This document shows positions 17,659 to 24,461 of a stretch of DNA of 44,712 nucleotides, one piece after another. This DNA is from a virus: IMG/VR virus record IMGVR_UViG_3300048908_000199, positions 1 to 44,712 of that record; one strand, 5' to 3'. A program made the position numbers and the translations under genes. Positions within the stretch are counted from its first letter, which is position 1. The number at the start of each line of letters is the position of its first letter. The notes beneath the pieces are model-generated. The model saw only the letters and a list, made by a program, of their open reading frames with translations. It was not told where the DNA came from and ran no database searches.

Positions 17659-17916
17659 TCAACCAGCCTTACCAGCCCGATCGGCCGCCTGCTGCAAAAG
17701 CCACCGCCGGAACTCGGCCATCTCGGACTTGTTCACGATCGTTTTCTTACCGCGCTCGACTGGGACGCCGAGCTGCCGCATCACGGCGATCCAGTTGGAA
17801 AGTTGCGCGAGGTCGCTGAGGTCGTACTTGATGATGACCGCACGGTTCGTCTCCCCAACCTCGATATCAGTCAGCACGTCCTCGATCTTCGCGATCTGCT
17901 CGGGGGTTAGTTTCAT
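17659..17916 (-). CDS. Monocistronic helical protein, possible regulator
   Basis: This 85-residue protein is started at MKLTPEQIAKIEDVLTDIEV. It is helical with a basic middle (VERGKKTIVNKSEMAEFRRW) that could contact nucleic acid. It has its own operator-containing upstream region and its own terminator, so it is a separate leftward unit. This makes a regulatory or host-directed role plausible, but no HTH is convincing. Unrecognised. Confidence 0.55.
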   Translation of the reverse strand: MKLTPEQIAKIEDVLTDIEVGETNRAVIIKYDLSDLAQLSNWIAVMRQLGVPVERGKKTIVNKSEMAEFRRWLLQQAADRAGKAG

Positions 17917-17954
17917 GTTGGGGCGGCTCGCATTGGAGAGAATAAAAAAAAGAT

Positions 17955-17990
17955 AACACACTAATGCGTGAAGTGACACATAAAGTTGTT
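17955..17990 (-). promoter_or_regulatory. Operator pair upstream of the 85-residue gene
   Basis: Two copies of the 14-bp motif: ACACACTAATGCGT (17956-17969) and a weaker ACACATAAAGTTGT (17977-17990). Read leftward, a TATCTT -10-like hexamer directly follows the first site, as in the two other leftward promoters. The -35 (TGTCAC) is weak. Confidence 0.5.
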
Positions 17991-17999
17991 GAGTGAGTA

Positions 18000-18457
18000 A
18001 TCAATGAATGAATTTCAGGATGATAAAAAAAATTGGGAATCGCGTGGGGGAAGCGATGAACCAATCGGCCAATCAAAGAATGGGTGAAAAGAAAAATCGC
18101 GTGAGGGAAGGTGGAGCCCACCTCGCGCGACCCGGTTTTTGGGGGCCGGCCCTCCTCCGCGAGCCTGGGGAGATCGGCCCCCATGGGGGTCACGGTCGCT
18201 CGATCTGGCCCAAGATCGGTCACGTTCCCGGCGTGCCGTCGGAACACATGTGTGATAAATCAATGGCTTACGTATGGTTGAGCGTTAAGAGCGGCTTAAT
18301 GTGATGCGCTCGTGTGCGCTTGTGCAATCTGGTAGGGCGTTCTGCTTGCGAATAAGCCAGCGCCTCGGCCTCGCGTGTGCGCAGAGCATGACGACTGAGG
18401 CTCTATCCCTTCAATCGTCCTGCCCTTCATCCATGGATCAATCGGCTGATTGGCTGC
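18000..18457. other. Gene-free region with GC-rich palindrome cluster
   Basis: No convincing gene is seen. An AT-rich stretch (about 18000-18100) is followed by a dense set of dyads. These are AGGTGG-AGC-CCACCT (18109-18123), GGGCCGGCCC (18143-18152), CCCCCATGGGGG (18178-18189), CGATCT-N6-AGATCG (18201-18218) and ACACATGTGT (18244-18253). GGTCACG is repeated directly 30 bases apart (18188 and 18218). CAATC-GGCT-GATTG lies at 18439-18452. The cluster is next to the small-terminase candidate. It may be a packaging (cos/pac) or replication site; neither is shown. Confidence 0.45.
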
Positions 18458-19051
18458 CTACTCGCTAGCCTGCTCGATCACTGCCGCTGCTTCGTCTATC
18501 CTCGGCGCTGGATCATCCAACCGGATCACATACCCTGGCGACACCTGATTAACCGTCTGCTGGTTGATCTGGACATTGACGGTCGAGCCGCCCTCGGCCT
18601 TGCCCTCTATGGATGCGATGGCCTTGAGACGCACGGTCTTGGTTGCGGCTGAGCCATCGCCCTCGTCGTCCCGTATCTCAATTGCGGTTCGCAGATTGCG
18701 GGGCTTCTCAGCGTTCCGCAGGGCGATCAACTCCTTATTGAACTCGCCCTGAAACAGCGCAGTGGCGGAGACTTCCCTTGCCCTGCGAACTCGAACGCCG
18801 ACCAGGCGGGCCGCTTGATTGAGCGTAAGCGGGAAGCCCGCCGCGATCTGTACGCCTTCAATCGACGTAGGCTTGTCCTGCCCATGCACCATCAATTCTA
18901 TGATGGCCTTGAAGTCGTCATTCAGCTCTTTGATCTGATCGGCTGGCACACGCCGGCCCGGCAGGTGAGCCGGGGACCGCAGAGGCTTGGCGATCGCTCC
19001 GCCGCTTCCGGTTGTCGCGTCTACGCTCTCCGGCGAGAACTCTGACTTCAT
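18458..19051 (-). CDS. Terminase small subunit candidate
   Basis: This 197-residue protein is started at MKSEFSPESVDATTG. Residues about 60-110 form an HTH-like region (FPLTLNQAARLVGVRVRRA). A helical middle with IEIRDDEGDGSAATKTVRLKA follows, then a beta-rich end (GSTVNVQINQQTVNQVSPGY). HTH plus central helices plus a short beta tail is the pattern of small terminases that bind packaging sites, and the gene abuts a palindrome-rich region. It is about 5 kb from the large subunit, which is unusual. A transcription regulator is the alternative. Confidence 0.5.
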   Translation of the reverse strand: MKSEFSPESVDATTGSGGAIAKPLRSPAHLPGRRVPADQIKELNDDFKAIIELMVHGQDKPTSIEGVQIAAGFPLTLNQAARLVGVRVRRAREVSATALFQGEFNKELIALRNAEKPRNLRTAIEIRDDEGDGSAATKTVRLKAIASIEGKAEGGSTVNVQINQQTVNQVSPGYVIRLDDPAPRIDEAAAVIEQASE

Positions 19052-19227
19052 GTTTGATTGTCCCTGTCCGGTCGCTAGTCGCTCCCTACCAGGAAAGAAC
19101 GGGCGCGATGCGTGTTGTGGGCGACGCGGGAAATCTGCCATTGATTTGCGGCCGATGCGACGCACCCGCCATTCCTCGCACGTAGGCGCTATATTTGCCT
19201 TTGTTTATCAATGGCTTGCGTTTTGTC

Positions 19228-19300
19228 TGATTTGGTCGCCTGATTTGGTGCGTCGCCGGCGAGGGGCTTGACAAGCCATAGTGGGGGCAACTGTTGTTGC
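19228..19300. promoter_or_regulatory. Divergent control region of small-terminase candidate and HTH gene
   Basis: Contains the direct repeat CTGATTTGGT twice with a 13-bp period (19228-19237 and 19241-19250). The dyad GGCTTG-A-CAAGCC (19265-19277) overlaps a TTGACA -35 (19268-19273). GCAAC-N4-GTTGC (19287-19300) lies just before the HTH gene. These differ from the 14-bp operator family, so a second regulator, perhaps the HTH protein itself, is likely. Confidence 0.45.
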
Positions 19301-19315
19301 AACCAAGGTCGCCTA

Positions 19316-19606
19316 ATGTCCGACGATCGAGACGCCGTGCTGCGCCTGTTGCGCGATGGCAAATGCACCATGTCCGAGGCGGCCGACCTGATCGGTGTGA
19401 ACCGCGCGACCGTTCTGAAATGGGCGCGAGCTGGCGGCATTGATCCGCAGGCGACACGCCAAGCGCTGCTTCTCAAGCTGATCGACCGATCGCGCTACGC
19501 CGTCACCCTCTGGCCCAGCGCCGATCGCCTGCGCTTGCGATACGGCGAGCGCCCGACACACAAACAACGCCTCGCACACAAATCAAGCCGATCCATTCCC
19601 CGCTAA
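19316..19606 (+). CDS. Small HTH DNA-binding protein
   Basis: This 96-residue protein is started at MSDDRDAVLRLL, with AAGG upstream. Residues about 18-40 form a clear helix-turn-helix (MSEAADLIGVNRATVLKWAR). The rest is basic (QRLAHKSSRSIPR at the end). It is transcribed away from the small-terminase candidate and just upstream of the strong rightward early promoter. It could control the shared intergenic region or late transcription. The target is inferred only. Confidence 0.65.
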   Translation: MSDDRDAVLRLLRDGKCTMSEAADLIGVNRATVLKWARAGGIDPQATRQALLLKLIDRSRYAVTLWPSADRLRLRYGERPTHKQRLAHKSSRSIPR

Positions 19607-19666
19607 AACTATGCGTCTCGCCCATAGTTTACGCGTAACACATTGTTTTCCATCACACTTTTATCT

Positions 19667-19708
19667 ACGCGTTTTTGTGTTGACAGGTTAACTCGTTTAA
19701 CGCATATT
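19667..19708 (+). promoter_or_regulatory. Strong rightward early promoter with operator
   Basis: TTGACA (19680-19685), 17-base spacer and CATATT (19703-19708) form a near-consensus sigma-70 promoter. ACGCGTTTTTGTGT (19667-19680), a weak member of the 14-bp family, overlaps the -35. GTTAA-N5-TTAAC lies in the spacer and TGTTG-N6-CAACA follows the -10. The leader to the ATG at 19743 is about 28 bases. Confidence 0.65.
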
Positions 19709-19742
19709 GTTGTTAGTTCAACACGCACAAACGAGGCCCGTT

Positions 19743-20153
19743 ATGTCCTTATCCGATTACAAGCCGACCGCCGCCGAGCGCCGCGCGATCATCGCTGGCC
19801 TCAACATCATCGAAGACATTGCGGACAAGGGCATGGGCCATTGGTTCCAGGTCGAGCAGCATATCAAGCAGGAGCGCACCGGCTGCGGCATTTCGCCCGA
19901 CCGCGTTCCGCTCATCTGCGCTCAGGGCATGTTCTGCAAATGGTTCCTGCATGGCGCCGAGAACCCAAACATGCTCTTGCGCAATACGTGGAGCCTGCGC
20001 CCGGCCGCCGTCTTCGCTTACGGCATGGCGGCCGATCGGGCCGCATATGAGAACGCCAAGGAGCTTTGGAAAGTCGGTGTTGTGAACACATTGCGCGACG
20101 CCGCCAACGCTCACGAAGCGGCGTTCGCCCGCGCTCTCAAGCAGGAGGCTTGA
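19743..20153 (+). CDS. First gene of rightward early operon, unknown
   Basis: This 136-residue protein starts MSLSDYKPTAAERRAIIAGL, with GAGG six bases before the ATG. It is helical, with several Trp/Cys residues in the middle (RVPLICAQGMFCKWFLHGA). As first gene behind a strong repressed promoter it is a candidate early host-takeover factor. This is inference from position; no domain is recognised. Confidence 0.6.
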   Translation: MSLSDYKPTAAERRAIIAGLNIIEDIADKGMGHWFQVEQHIKQERTGCGISPDRVPLICAQGMFCKWFLHGAENPNMLLRNTWSLRPAAVFAYGMAADRAAYENAKELWKVGVVNTLRDAANAHEAAFARALKQEA

Positions 20154-20156
20154 GCC

Positions 20157-20348
20157 ATGACCATCATTGAACGCGACGTGGCTTTTTATGAAGGCCAGAT
20201 CGAGGAATACCGCGCCCTTTTGCGCCGTTGCCATCCCGACAAGGAGAACGGCGTGCGCGCCCTGATCGACTACACGCAAGACGTTGTGACCGCGCTCAAG
20301 GCTCTTGCCTGCGCCCTGCCCCGCAACCTCGCAGAATGGGAACGCTAA
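20157..20348 (+). CDS. Small helical early protein
   Basis: This 63-residue protein starts MTIIERDVAFYEGQIEEYRA and looks like an antiparallel helical hairpin (EGQIEEYRALLRRC, then VVTALKALACAL). It follows the first early gene by three bases and overlaps the next start (TAATG). Unknown function. Confidence 0.5.
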   Translation: MTIIERDVAFYEGQIEEYRALLRRCHPDKENGVRALIDYTQDVVTALKALACALPRNLAEWER

Positions 20349-20437
20349 TGCCCTTCCTCCTCTCCCTCCTCACCAACTGGCGCCGCCGCCATGCGCACCG
20401 CCAATTCTGCCGTAGCTTTTTCGGAAAGGATGCTTGA
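20348..20437 (+). CDS. Tiny basic peptide gene
   Basis: This 29-codon frame starts in the TAATG overlap with the previous stop and ends three bases before the next ATG. The peptide has a hydrophobic start (MPFLLSLLTNW) and an Arg/His-rich middle, resembling a short amphipathic membrane-active peptide. Evidence is only the tight gene packing. Confidence 0.35.
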   Translation: MPFLLSLLTNWRRRHAHRQFCRSFFGKDA

Positions 20438-20440
20438 GCC

Positions 20441-20764
20441 ATGAACACGAAACACAAGCCGGGACCGTGGACCGAGGAAACGGACTATGTGAGCGCCGAG
20501 CGCAAGCAGAAATCCGGAACGTCTACTATCCGTGATGCCAGAGGCCGCTTCATTTGCACCGCGCCCGCTGATAAAGGCCGACTGATCGCAGCCGCGCCCG
20601 ATTTGCTGGCCGCTCTTGAGACGGCCGCCTGCCCGTGCTGGGTCCATAATGCAGCGATTACCGATGACATTGAGGCGCTGCGGAAAATCGCGCTGTGGTA
20701 CGCCGATTGGAATAATGGGCCGCGCCTATCCGCCATCGCCATCGCCAAAGCCACAGAGGCCTAA
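20441..20764 (+). CDS. HKPGPW-type phage accessory protein
   Basis: This 107-residue protein begins MNTKHKPGPWTEETDYVSAE. It includes KGRLIAAAPDLLAALETAA, typical of the widespread small phage accessory family (H-x-PGPW ... LIAAAPDLL). The middle has two Cys around CPCW. A relative (HTPTPW type) is encoded at 16.7 kb. No known function. Confidence 0.6.
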   Translation: MNTKHKPGPWTEETDYVSAERKQKSGTSTIRDARGRFICTAPADKGRLIAAAPDLLAALETAACPCWVHNAAITDDIEALRKIALWYADWNNGPRLSAIAIAKATEA

Positions 20765-20768
20765 GCCT

Positions 20769-20912
20769 ATGACCGGAACCACCCTCCACGAACTCATCCA
20801 CGCGGCCCGCATCTTCGTAGCTTACCTGCCCGTCATTATCGCTGGCATCACGGCCGCCGGCATCTTCGGCGCCGCGATCGGCCTCGAAATCATCTTCCTG
20901 TTTCTCGCTTGA
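20769..20912 (+). CDS. Small membrane protein
   Basis: This 47-residue protein (MTGTTLHELIHAARI...) is largely hydrophobic (FVAYLPVIIAGITAAGIFG, then AIGLEIIFLFLA), enough for one long or two short membrane spans. It is packed in the rightward early operon. Possible roles include exclusion or membrane perturbation; nothing more specific can be supported. Confidence 0.5.
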   Translation: MTGTTLHELIHAARIFVAYLPVIIAGITAAGIFGAAIGLEIIFLFLA

Positions 20913-20926
20913 TTGGAGTGCTTGCT

Positions 20927-21172
20927 ATGTCCCTATGCTGGAACCTTGCCGACGATGGATCATTCACCTGCGGCGATACCGAAAGCCGCGTCACGTCCTA
21001 TTCCTACCCCACCAGCCAGAACGCGAGCGACGCGGCGCGCGCGGTGCGTAAGAGCGAGGGATCGGTTCAACTCATCGCCTTTCGCATCTTGAACGCGGAG
21101 AAGCGCATTCGCTATGGCGCCGAGCATGAGGCGGAATACGACGCCCGCAACTGGGACCGCCTCAAAGCTTGA
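20927..21172 (+). CDS. Last gene of rightward early operon, unknown
   Basis: This 81-residue protein is started at ATG 20927 with GGAG upstream; an in-frame TTG at 20909 is the alternative. It has two Cys near the N-terminus (LCWNLADDGSFTCGD) and a basic C-terminal half. It is followed by a non-coding stretch and a rightward terminator at 21.54 kb. Not recognised. Confidence 0.5.
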   Translation: MSLCWNLADDGSFTCGDTESRVTSYSYPTSQNASDAARAVRKSEGSVQLIAFRILNAEKRIRYGAEHEAEYDARNWDRLKA

Positions 21173-21242
21173 CCCCTAGCACCAGCGCCGCCCCACCCCG
21201 GCGACGCTGTAGCGAGTGATTAAGCCAGAGGAGAAGCCAGCC

Positions 21243-21290
21243 ATGACCTACACGCTACCCCGCCAACCTTGGGCGCGGCTGAACTTATAG
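21243..21290 (+). CDS. Possible 15-codon peptide gene
   Basis: A good GAGGAG site lies eight bases before an ATG that opens a 15-codon frame (MTYTLPRQPWARLNL). It sits between the last early gene and the terminator. The peptide is too short to judge. It may be a leader peptide or chance. Confidence 0.2.
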   Translation: MTYTLPRQPWARLNL

Positions 21291-21470
21291 CCAGCCTAGC
21301 AGCCGGCGCCCGATCATCGCAAGCAGATTGAGCACGCCCCAACCCAACCACATCGCGGCCGCCACACACGCGACCGCGACCAGGAACCCGCCCAGCCCGA
21401 GGGCAAGCCCATGAAACAGCGACAGGTCATCGTCAGAAATCCAGAATTGGCGCGACAGCAGTTTGCGCAT
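21285..21470 (-). CDS. Small membrane protein, end of leftward early operon
   Basis: This 61-residue protein is started at MRKLLSRQFWISDDD, with GAGG before the ATG. One or two hydrophobic spans follow (GLALGLGGFLVAVACVAAAM, then WGVLNLLAMIG), with a basic end. It is the last gene of the leftward early operon, beyond the 21.55 kb hairpin, so it may be read through or separately transcribed. Unknown role. Confidence 0.45.
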   Translation of the reverse strand: MRKLLSRQFWISDDDLSLFHGLALGLGGFLVAVACVAAAMWLGWGVLNLLAMIGRRLLGWL

Positions 21471-21535
21471 CCCCGACCTCACCCAAGTTAGAATGGCGTT
21501 TCGGACCCTGTTACCACCCGAGCGCCAAAACGAGA

Positions 21536-21572
21536 AACCCCCACCCCGATTTTTTCGCGAGGTGGGGTTTTT
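21536..21572 (+). terminator. Intrinsic terminator between converging operons
   Basis: The stem CCCCACC/GGTGGGG (21539-21545 and 21561-21567) has a 15-base loop and is followed by TTTTT. It works best rightward and should end transcripts of the 19.7-21.2 kb operon. Only a short A-run precedes it, so leftward activity is doubtful. Confidence 0.7.
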
Positions 21573-21658
21573 CATTTGCGCCGGCTGTGCCGCCATATCG
21601 CCTCGGCCAGCAGCAGCACCAGGCCGCCAATGAAGCCGGCGAAAAAGGCGCCGCTCAA
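21572..21658 (-). CDS. 28-residue single-span membrane peptide
   Basis: A TTG start overlaps the upstream stop (TTGA) and opens a 28-codon frame (SGAFFAGFIGGLVLLLAEAI then WRHSRRK). The peptide is a single hydrophobic helix with a basic end, the layout of very small membrane effectors. The non-ATG start and small size keep confidence low. Confidence 0.35.
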   Translation of the reverse strand: MSGAFFAGFIGGLVLLLAEAIWRHSRRK

Positions 21659-22041
21659 ATCTCCGTCGCCCGGCGCCCGGCAATCAGCGCCTCGCCAATC
21701 TGCTTAGCCGCGTTCCCGCCAAACCGAAACGCCACCGGCCCATAGCGCGGATCATGCAGCAAAATCACGCGATCGGACGAACCAGGAGTAGACCCAAGTT
21801 CAAATGGCGAATTGTTCACCGTTGGCACCGGGCCATTCTTCATGCTGGCCGGGGTGCTTTCCGGCATTAGGCCAATCCGGATCGAACCGAGCTGAGCGAT
21901 AAACGCATCCAGCTTGGCCGCATCGAGCACCACGCGCGCCGCATGAGGCTTGGCGGGAATGGTGATTTCCACCCGCTTGGCGTCGCCCGAGATGCGCCAC
22001 TCAGCCGCGCCTTGCGGCATCCCATTTGAACCGAGGATCAC
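21655..22041 (-). CDS. Hypothetical protein of leftward early operon
   Basis: This 128-residue protein is beta-rich (VEITIPAKPHAARVVLD, then RVILLHDPRYGPVAFRFGG). Its ATG overlaps the stop of the upstream DNA-binding-like gene. A small globular early phage protein; not recognised. Confidence 0.5.
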   Translation of the reverse strand: MILGSNGMPQGAAEWRISGDAKRVEITIPAKPHAARVVLDAAKLDAFIAQLGSIRIGLMPESTPASMKNGPVPTVNNSPFELGSTPGSSDRVILLHDPRYGPVAFRFGGNAAKQIGEALIAGRRATEI

Positions 22042-22508
22042 TTGCTTTTCTCCATCCGTCGCGCGGCCTTGCGTTCGCGCTCAGCCTGCTTGCGTTTCGT
22101 CTCGCGCCAGTCGCGCCAGCGTTTGGTCGCCATCATCGAGGCGTGCTGTTTTCGCTCCACGTCAGTCATCATTCCGTTCTTGGTTTTGCCGCCCTTTTTT
22201 CCGCGTTCGGACAGCGTTTTTTTTCGCGTATCGACTTGCAGGCTTAGAGTTTGCTCGCAAAAATCATTCTGCTTGCCCCGGCTACGCACTACCGCCAGTT
22301 TCAGCCCCAACGCCGCCAAAAGCTGGCCCAGCGACTTGTCTCCGAAGTGCCGCGAGCCGCACAAAATCTTGCCCGTATAGCCAGTTTGCAGGCCCGCGAT
22401 TTCATCGACGTGCAGGTGCGTGAAGCGCAACTCGTTTACCCGAACCGATAGCGCAGCGCGCAGGCCGGGATATGTCTCGACAATGGCGAGGATCGAGGCG
22501 TCATCCAT
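22038..22508 (-). CDS. Basic putative DNA-binding early protein
   Basis: This 156-residue protein is started at MDDASILAIVETYPGLRAAL. The middle (about 40-75) may hold an HTH-like segment (DKSLGQLLAALGLKLAVV). From residue about 95 it is extremely Lys/Arg-rich (TRKKTLSERGKKGGKTK, later KRKQAERERKAARR). This suggests binding to DNA or RNA. Located in the replication operon; exact role unknown. Confidence 0.5.
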   Translation of the reverse strand: MDDASILAIVETYPGLRAALSVRVNELRFTHLHVDEIAGLQTGYTGKILCGSRHFGDKSLGQLLAALGLKLAVVRSRGKQNDFCEQTLSLQVDTRKKTLSERGKKGGKTKNGMMTDVERKQHASMMATKRWRDWRETKRKQAERERKAARRMEKSK

Positions 22509-22713
22509 TGGTGCGCTCCGCAACGAACTCGCGGCGGCGCCGAACAGTCAGCCGCTCCATGCGCGGCGTCAGGCGGCCGAAGTGCCATTGCCCGCATTCA
22601 TCGCAGGAATAGGCGCAGGGCTTGTCACCTTCCGGCTTGCGCTTCACCAGGCGAACCAGTGCGCGCTCAGCCAGGCGGCGCGTGGCGTAAGGCATCTTGC
22701 CATTGCAGGCCAT
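22501..22713 (-). CDS. Small zinc-ribbon-like protein
   Basis: This 70-residue basic protein has a Cys/His motif C-A-Y-S-C-D-E-C-G-Q-W-H (about residues 33-44) that could bind one zinc ion. It resembles short zinc-ribbon proteins common in phage replication modules. It starts in the TGATG overlap with the upstream gene. Nucleic-acid binding is inferred. Confidence 0.55.
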   Translation of the reverse strand: MACNGKMPYATRRLAERALVRLVKRKPEGDKPCAYSCDECGQWHFGRLTPRMERLTVRRRREFVAERTNG

Positions 22714-23285
22714 CAGCGCGCCCCCGCCAGTTCGGCGCGCAGAGCCGCCAGGCCCGCCTTGATGCGCTCGCGCTCGCCTGCCGTCGCCGCGCGCCGAGGC
22801 TTGGCGCTCAGGATCATGAACAGCGCGTGGCGTTCGCGCGAAAACTCCACCACCTGCGCCAAGACAGACTTGCGAACTTCGCCCGGCGCCGGAGCAAACG
22901 AACTGTCGCGCCGCAATAGCGCATTGCAGCCCGCGGCGACGGCCCAGGCGGGGAACTCGCCCAAGACCGACACATGGGCCGTCAGTAGCGCCTTGGCCGC
23001 CTGCGCGTCTCCTGCGCCGGGATAGGACGCCAGCAGCCGCCCGACCTCCGCCGCGATGGCGCGACGATCCGCCGGCGCTAGATGGCGCTCGAGCGACGCT
23101 AGCCGCCGGCGCATCGTGTCGGCCATTTCGCCCGTCGGCGCATCGGCCTCAGAAATCGACCACCCGGCGCCGCGCCGCTCGATCCGGTTCCGCAAAGCCA
23201 TCGTCGTCGCCGCGAGGGCCTGCGATGGCGGCCCGATCGGAGCCGCCTCCGCATTTTCCCATCGCTCCATCGGTAAATTCGTCAT
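22713..23285 (-). CDS. Replication accessory / helicase-loader candidate
   Basis: This 190-residue helical protein is started at MTNLPMERWENAEAAP. Residues about 75-150 (LAPADRRAIAAEVGRLLASY ... VLGEFPAWAVAAG) resemble accessory proteins encoded next to DUF1376 replication proteins in proteobacterial prophages. No P-loop is visible, so an ATP-dependent loader is unlikely. An adaptor for the host helicase is possible. It overlaps the 3' end of the DUF1376 gene by about 137 bases in another frame. Confidence 0.45.
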   Translation of the reverse strand: MTNLPMERWENAEAAPIGPPSQALAATTMALRNRIERRGAGWSISEADAPTGEMADTMRRRLASLERHLAPADRRAIAAEVGRLLASYPGAGDAQAAKALLTAHVSVLGEFPAWAVAAGCNALLRRDSSFAPAPGEVRKSVLAQVVEFSRERHALFMILSAKPRRAATAGERERIKAGLAALRAELAGAR

Positions 23286-24024
23286 GTTCCAATCCCCCGT
23301 AGCCAACCTGTGCGAAGAAATTCCGTGCGGTTTGTGGCGGCCCGGCGCGCGGCGCGGCGGCCGGTCGGTCGTTGAACCGCTCCTGGTTCAGAAACGTCGC
23401 TGGATTGAGCCAGGGGCGATCCGAAGGCTTGCTGGCGAGATAGGTTCGCAACCCCGCCATGATCTGATCGAGCGACGATTGACCGCGCGCCTTGGCGAAG
23501 GCTTTCATCGCAACCGGCTTGCCGACCTTGTTCGGCCATTCCGGCCAGAAATACCGATCGAATTCATGATCGAGCCGAGAGCGCGAAGCGCGCGCATCTT
23601 CTGAACGAAGTGAAGAAGATTGTGATTGTGAAGAAGATGCTATGTCTTTTGCTACGGTTTGCTGTGGCAAAACTCTAGCTTTTGCTAGGTGCGCTTCCTT
23701 ATCTTTCAATGACTTAGCAGCGCCACCGCGCGCCCCACACTCCGCGCGAGCCTCGCTTTTAATTCGCGCTTTTTCTAACTCTTGCTCGATGCGATCGTGC
23801 TTCCAATCGGCGCTGAAAAACTCGGCCAGCACCGGCCGGCTCTTGGCCCACTCGCGCGCCGTCAAGCGGCAAATGCGCGCCAGGATCGCTTCATCAGTCG
23901 GGAGCGATCCCTTCTGCCAATAGTGCATGATGAGAAAGAGGTAAGCGCCACTCTCGGCCGCCGTCAGATGCGTCGTGTCCGCGAGATAGTCGCCAACGTA
24001 GAAGGGCATCCAGGCGTGGCTCAC
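23149..24024 (-). CDS. DUF1376 (YdaU-type) replication initiation protein
   Basis: This 291-residue protein begins with the diagnostic WMPFYVGDYLADTTHLTAAE and GAYLFLIMHYWQKGSLPTDE motifs of DUF1376. A basic, Ser/Gln-rich linker follows. A C-terminal region (RPWLNPATFLNQERFND) is often seen at the end of phage replication initiators. The family is thought to recruit host replication proteins to the phage origin. The terminal ~45 residues overlap the next gene. Together with the DnaA domain IV protein it makes up the likely replisome-recruitment pair. Confidence 0.8.
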   Translation of the reverse strand: MSHAWMPFYVGDYLADTTHLTAAESGAYLFLIMHYWQKGSLPTDEAILARICRLTAREWAKSRPVLAEFFSADWKHDRIEQELEKARIKSEARAECGARGGAAKSLKDKEAHLAKARVLPQQTVAKDIASSSQSQSSSLRSEDARASRSRLDHEFDRYFWPEWPNKVGKPVAMKAFAKARGQSSLDQIMAGLRTYLASKPSDRPWLNPATFLNQERFNDRPAAAPRAGPPQTARNFFAQVGYGGLEHDEFTDGAMGKCGGGSDRAAIAGPRGDDDGFAEPDRAARRRVVDF

Positions 24025-24461
24025 GCGCGCCCACCCTTTCGATAGACCGGCCCAGCAAGGAGCGCTTCATGCCGGCGTATCCCGTGAATGATGGCCGTAT
24101 GGTCGCGATGGCCGAAGAACCGGCCGATTTGGACAAGACTCCATGTCGTGCTTTTCGAGATGAGGTAAATTGCTTCATGGCGAGCCATGACGAGCGGCTT
24201 ATGCCGCCGGGCAGAGCAAAGCTCTTTCACCGAGAAGCCTGAGCGGTCAGCCACAGACTGACGGATTAACTTCGCCGTCTCGTAGCTTTCAGTGACATGC
24301 GGAGGACCAATGGGGCTGCCATAGATGACGCGGCCGCACCTCTTGACGACTTCCGCCGCTAACTGTAGAGGCCGCCCGAAAACTACCGGACCCACATTCG
24401 GAGACGGGATACCCAGCCGCGCGCGCCGCGCTAAAATTTCCTCGCGTGTCGGCAAAATCAT
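24021..24461 (-). CDS. Stand-alone DnaA domain IV-like protein
   Basis: This 146-residue protein is started at MILPTREEILARRARLG (ATGA overlap). Residues about 85-140 match the DnaA C-terminal DNA-binding domain: VADRSGFSVKELCSARRHK, then VMARHEAIYLISKSTTWSL and IGRFFGHRDHTAIIHGI, the GxRDHTxxxH signature. No AAA+ part is present. It should bind DnaA-box-like sites and could recruit or compete with host DnaA. Sited between RusA and DUF1376, hence replication. The family call is strong; the mechanism is inferred. Confidence 0.85.
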   Translation of the reverse strand: MILPTREEILARRARLGIPSPNVGPVVFGRPLQLAAEVVKRCGRVIYGSPIGPPHVTESYETAKLIRQSVADRSGFSVKELCSARRHKPLVMARHEAIYLISKSTTWSLVQIGRFFGHRDHTAIIHGIRRHEALLAGPVYRKGGRA

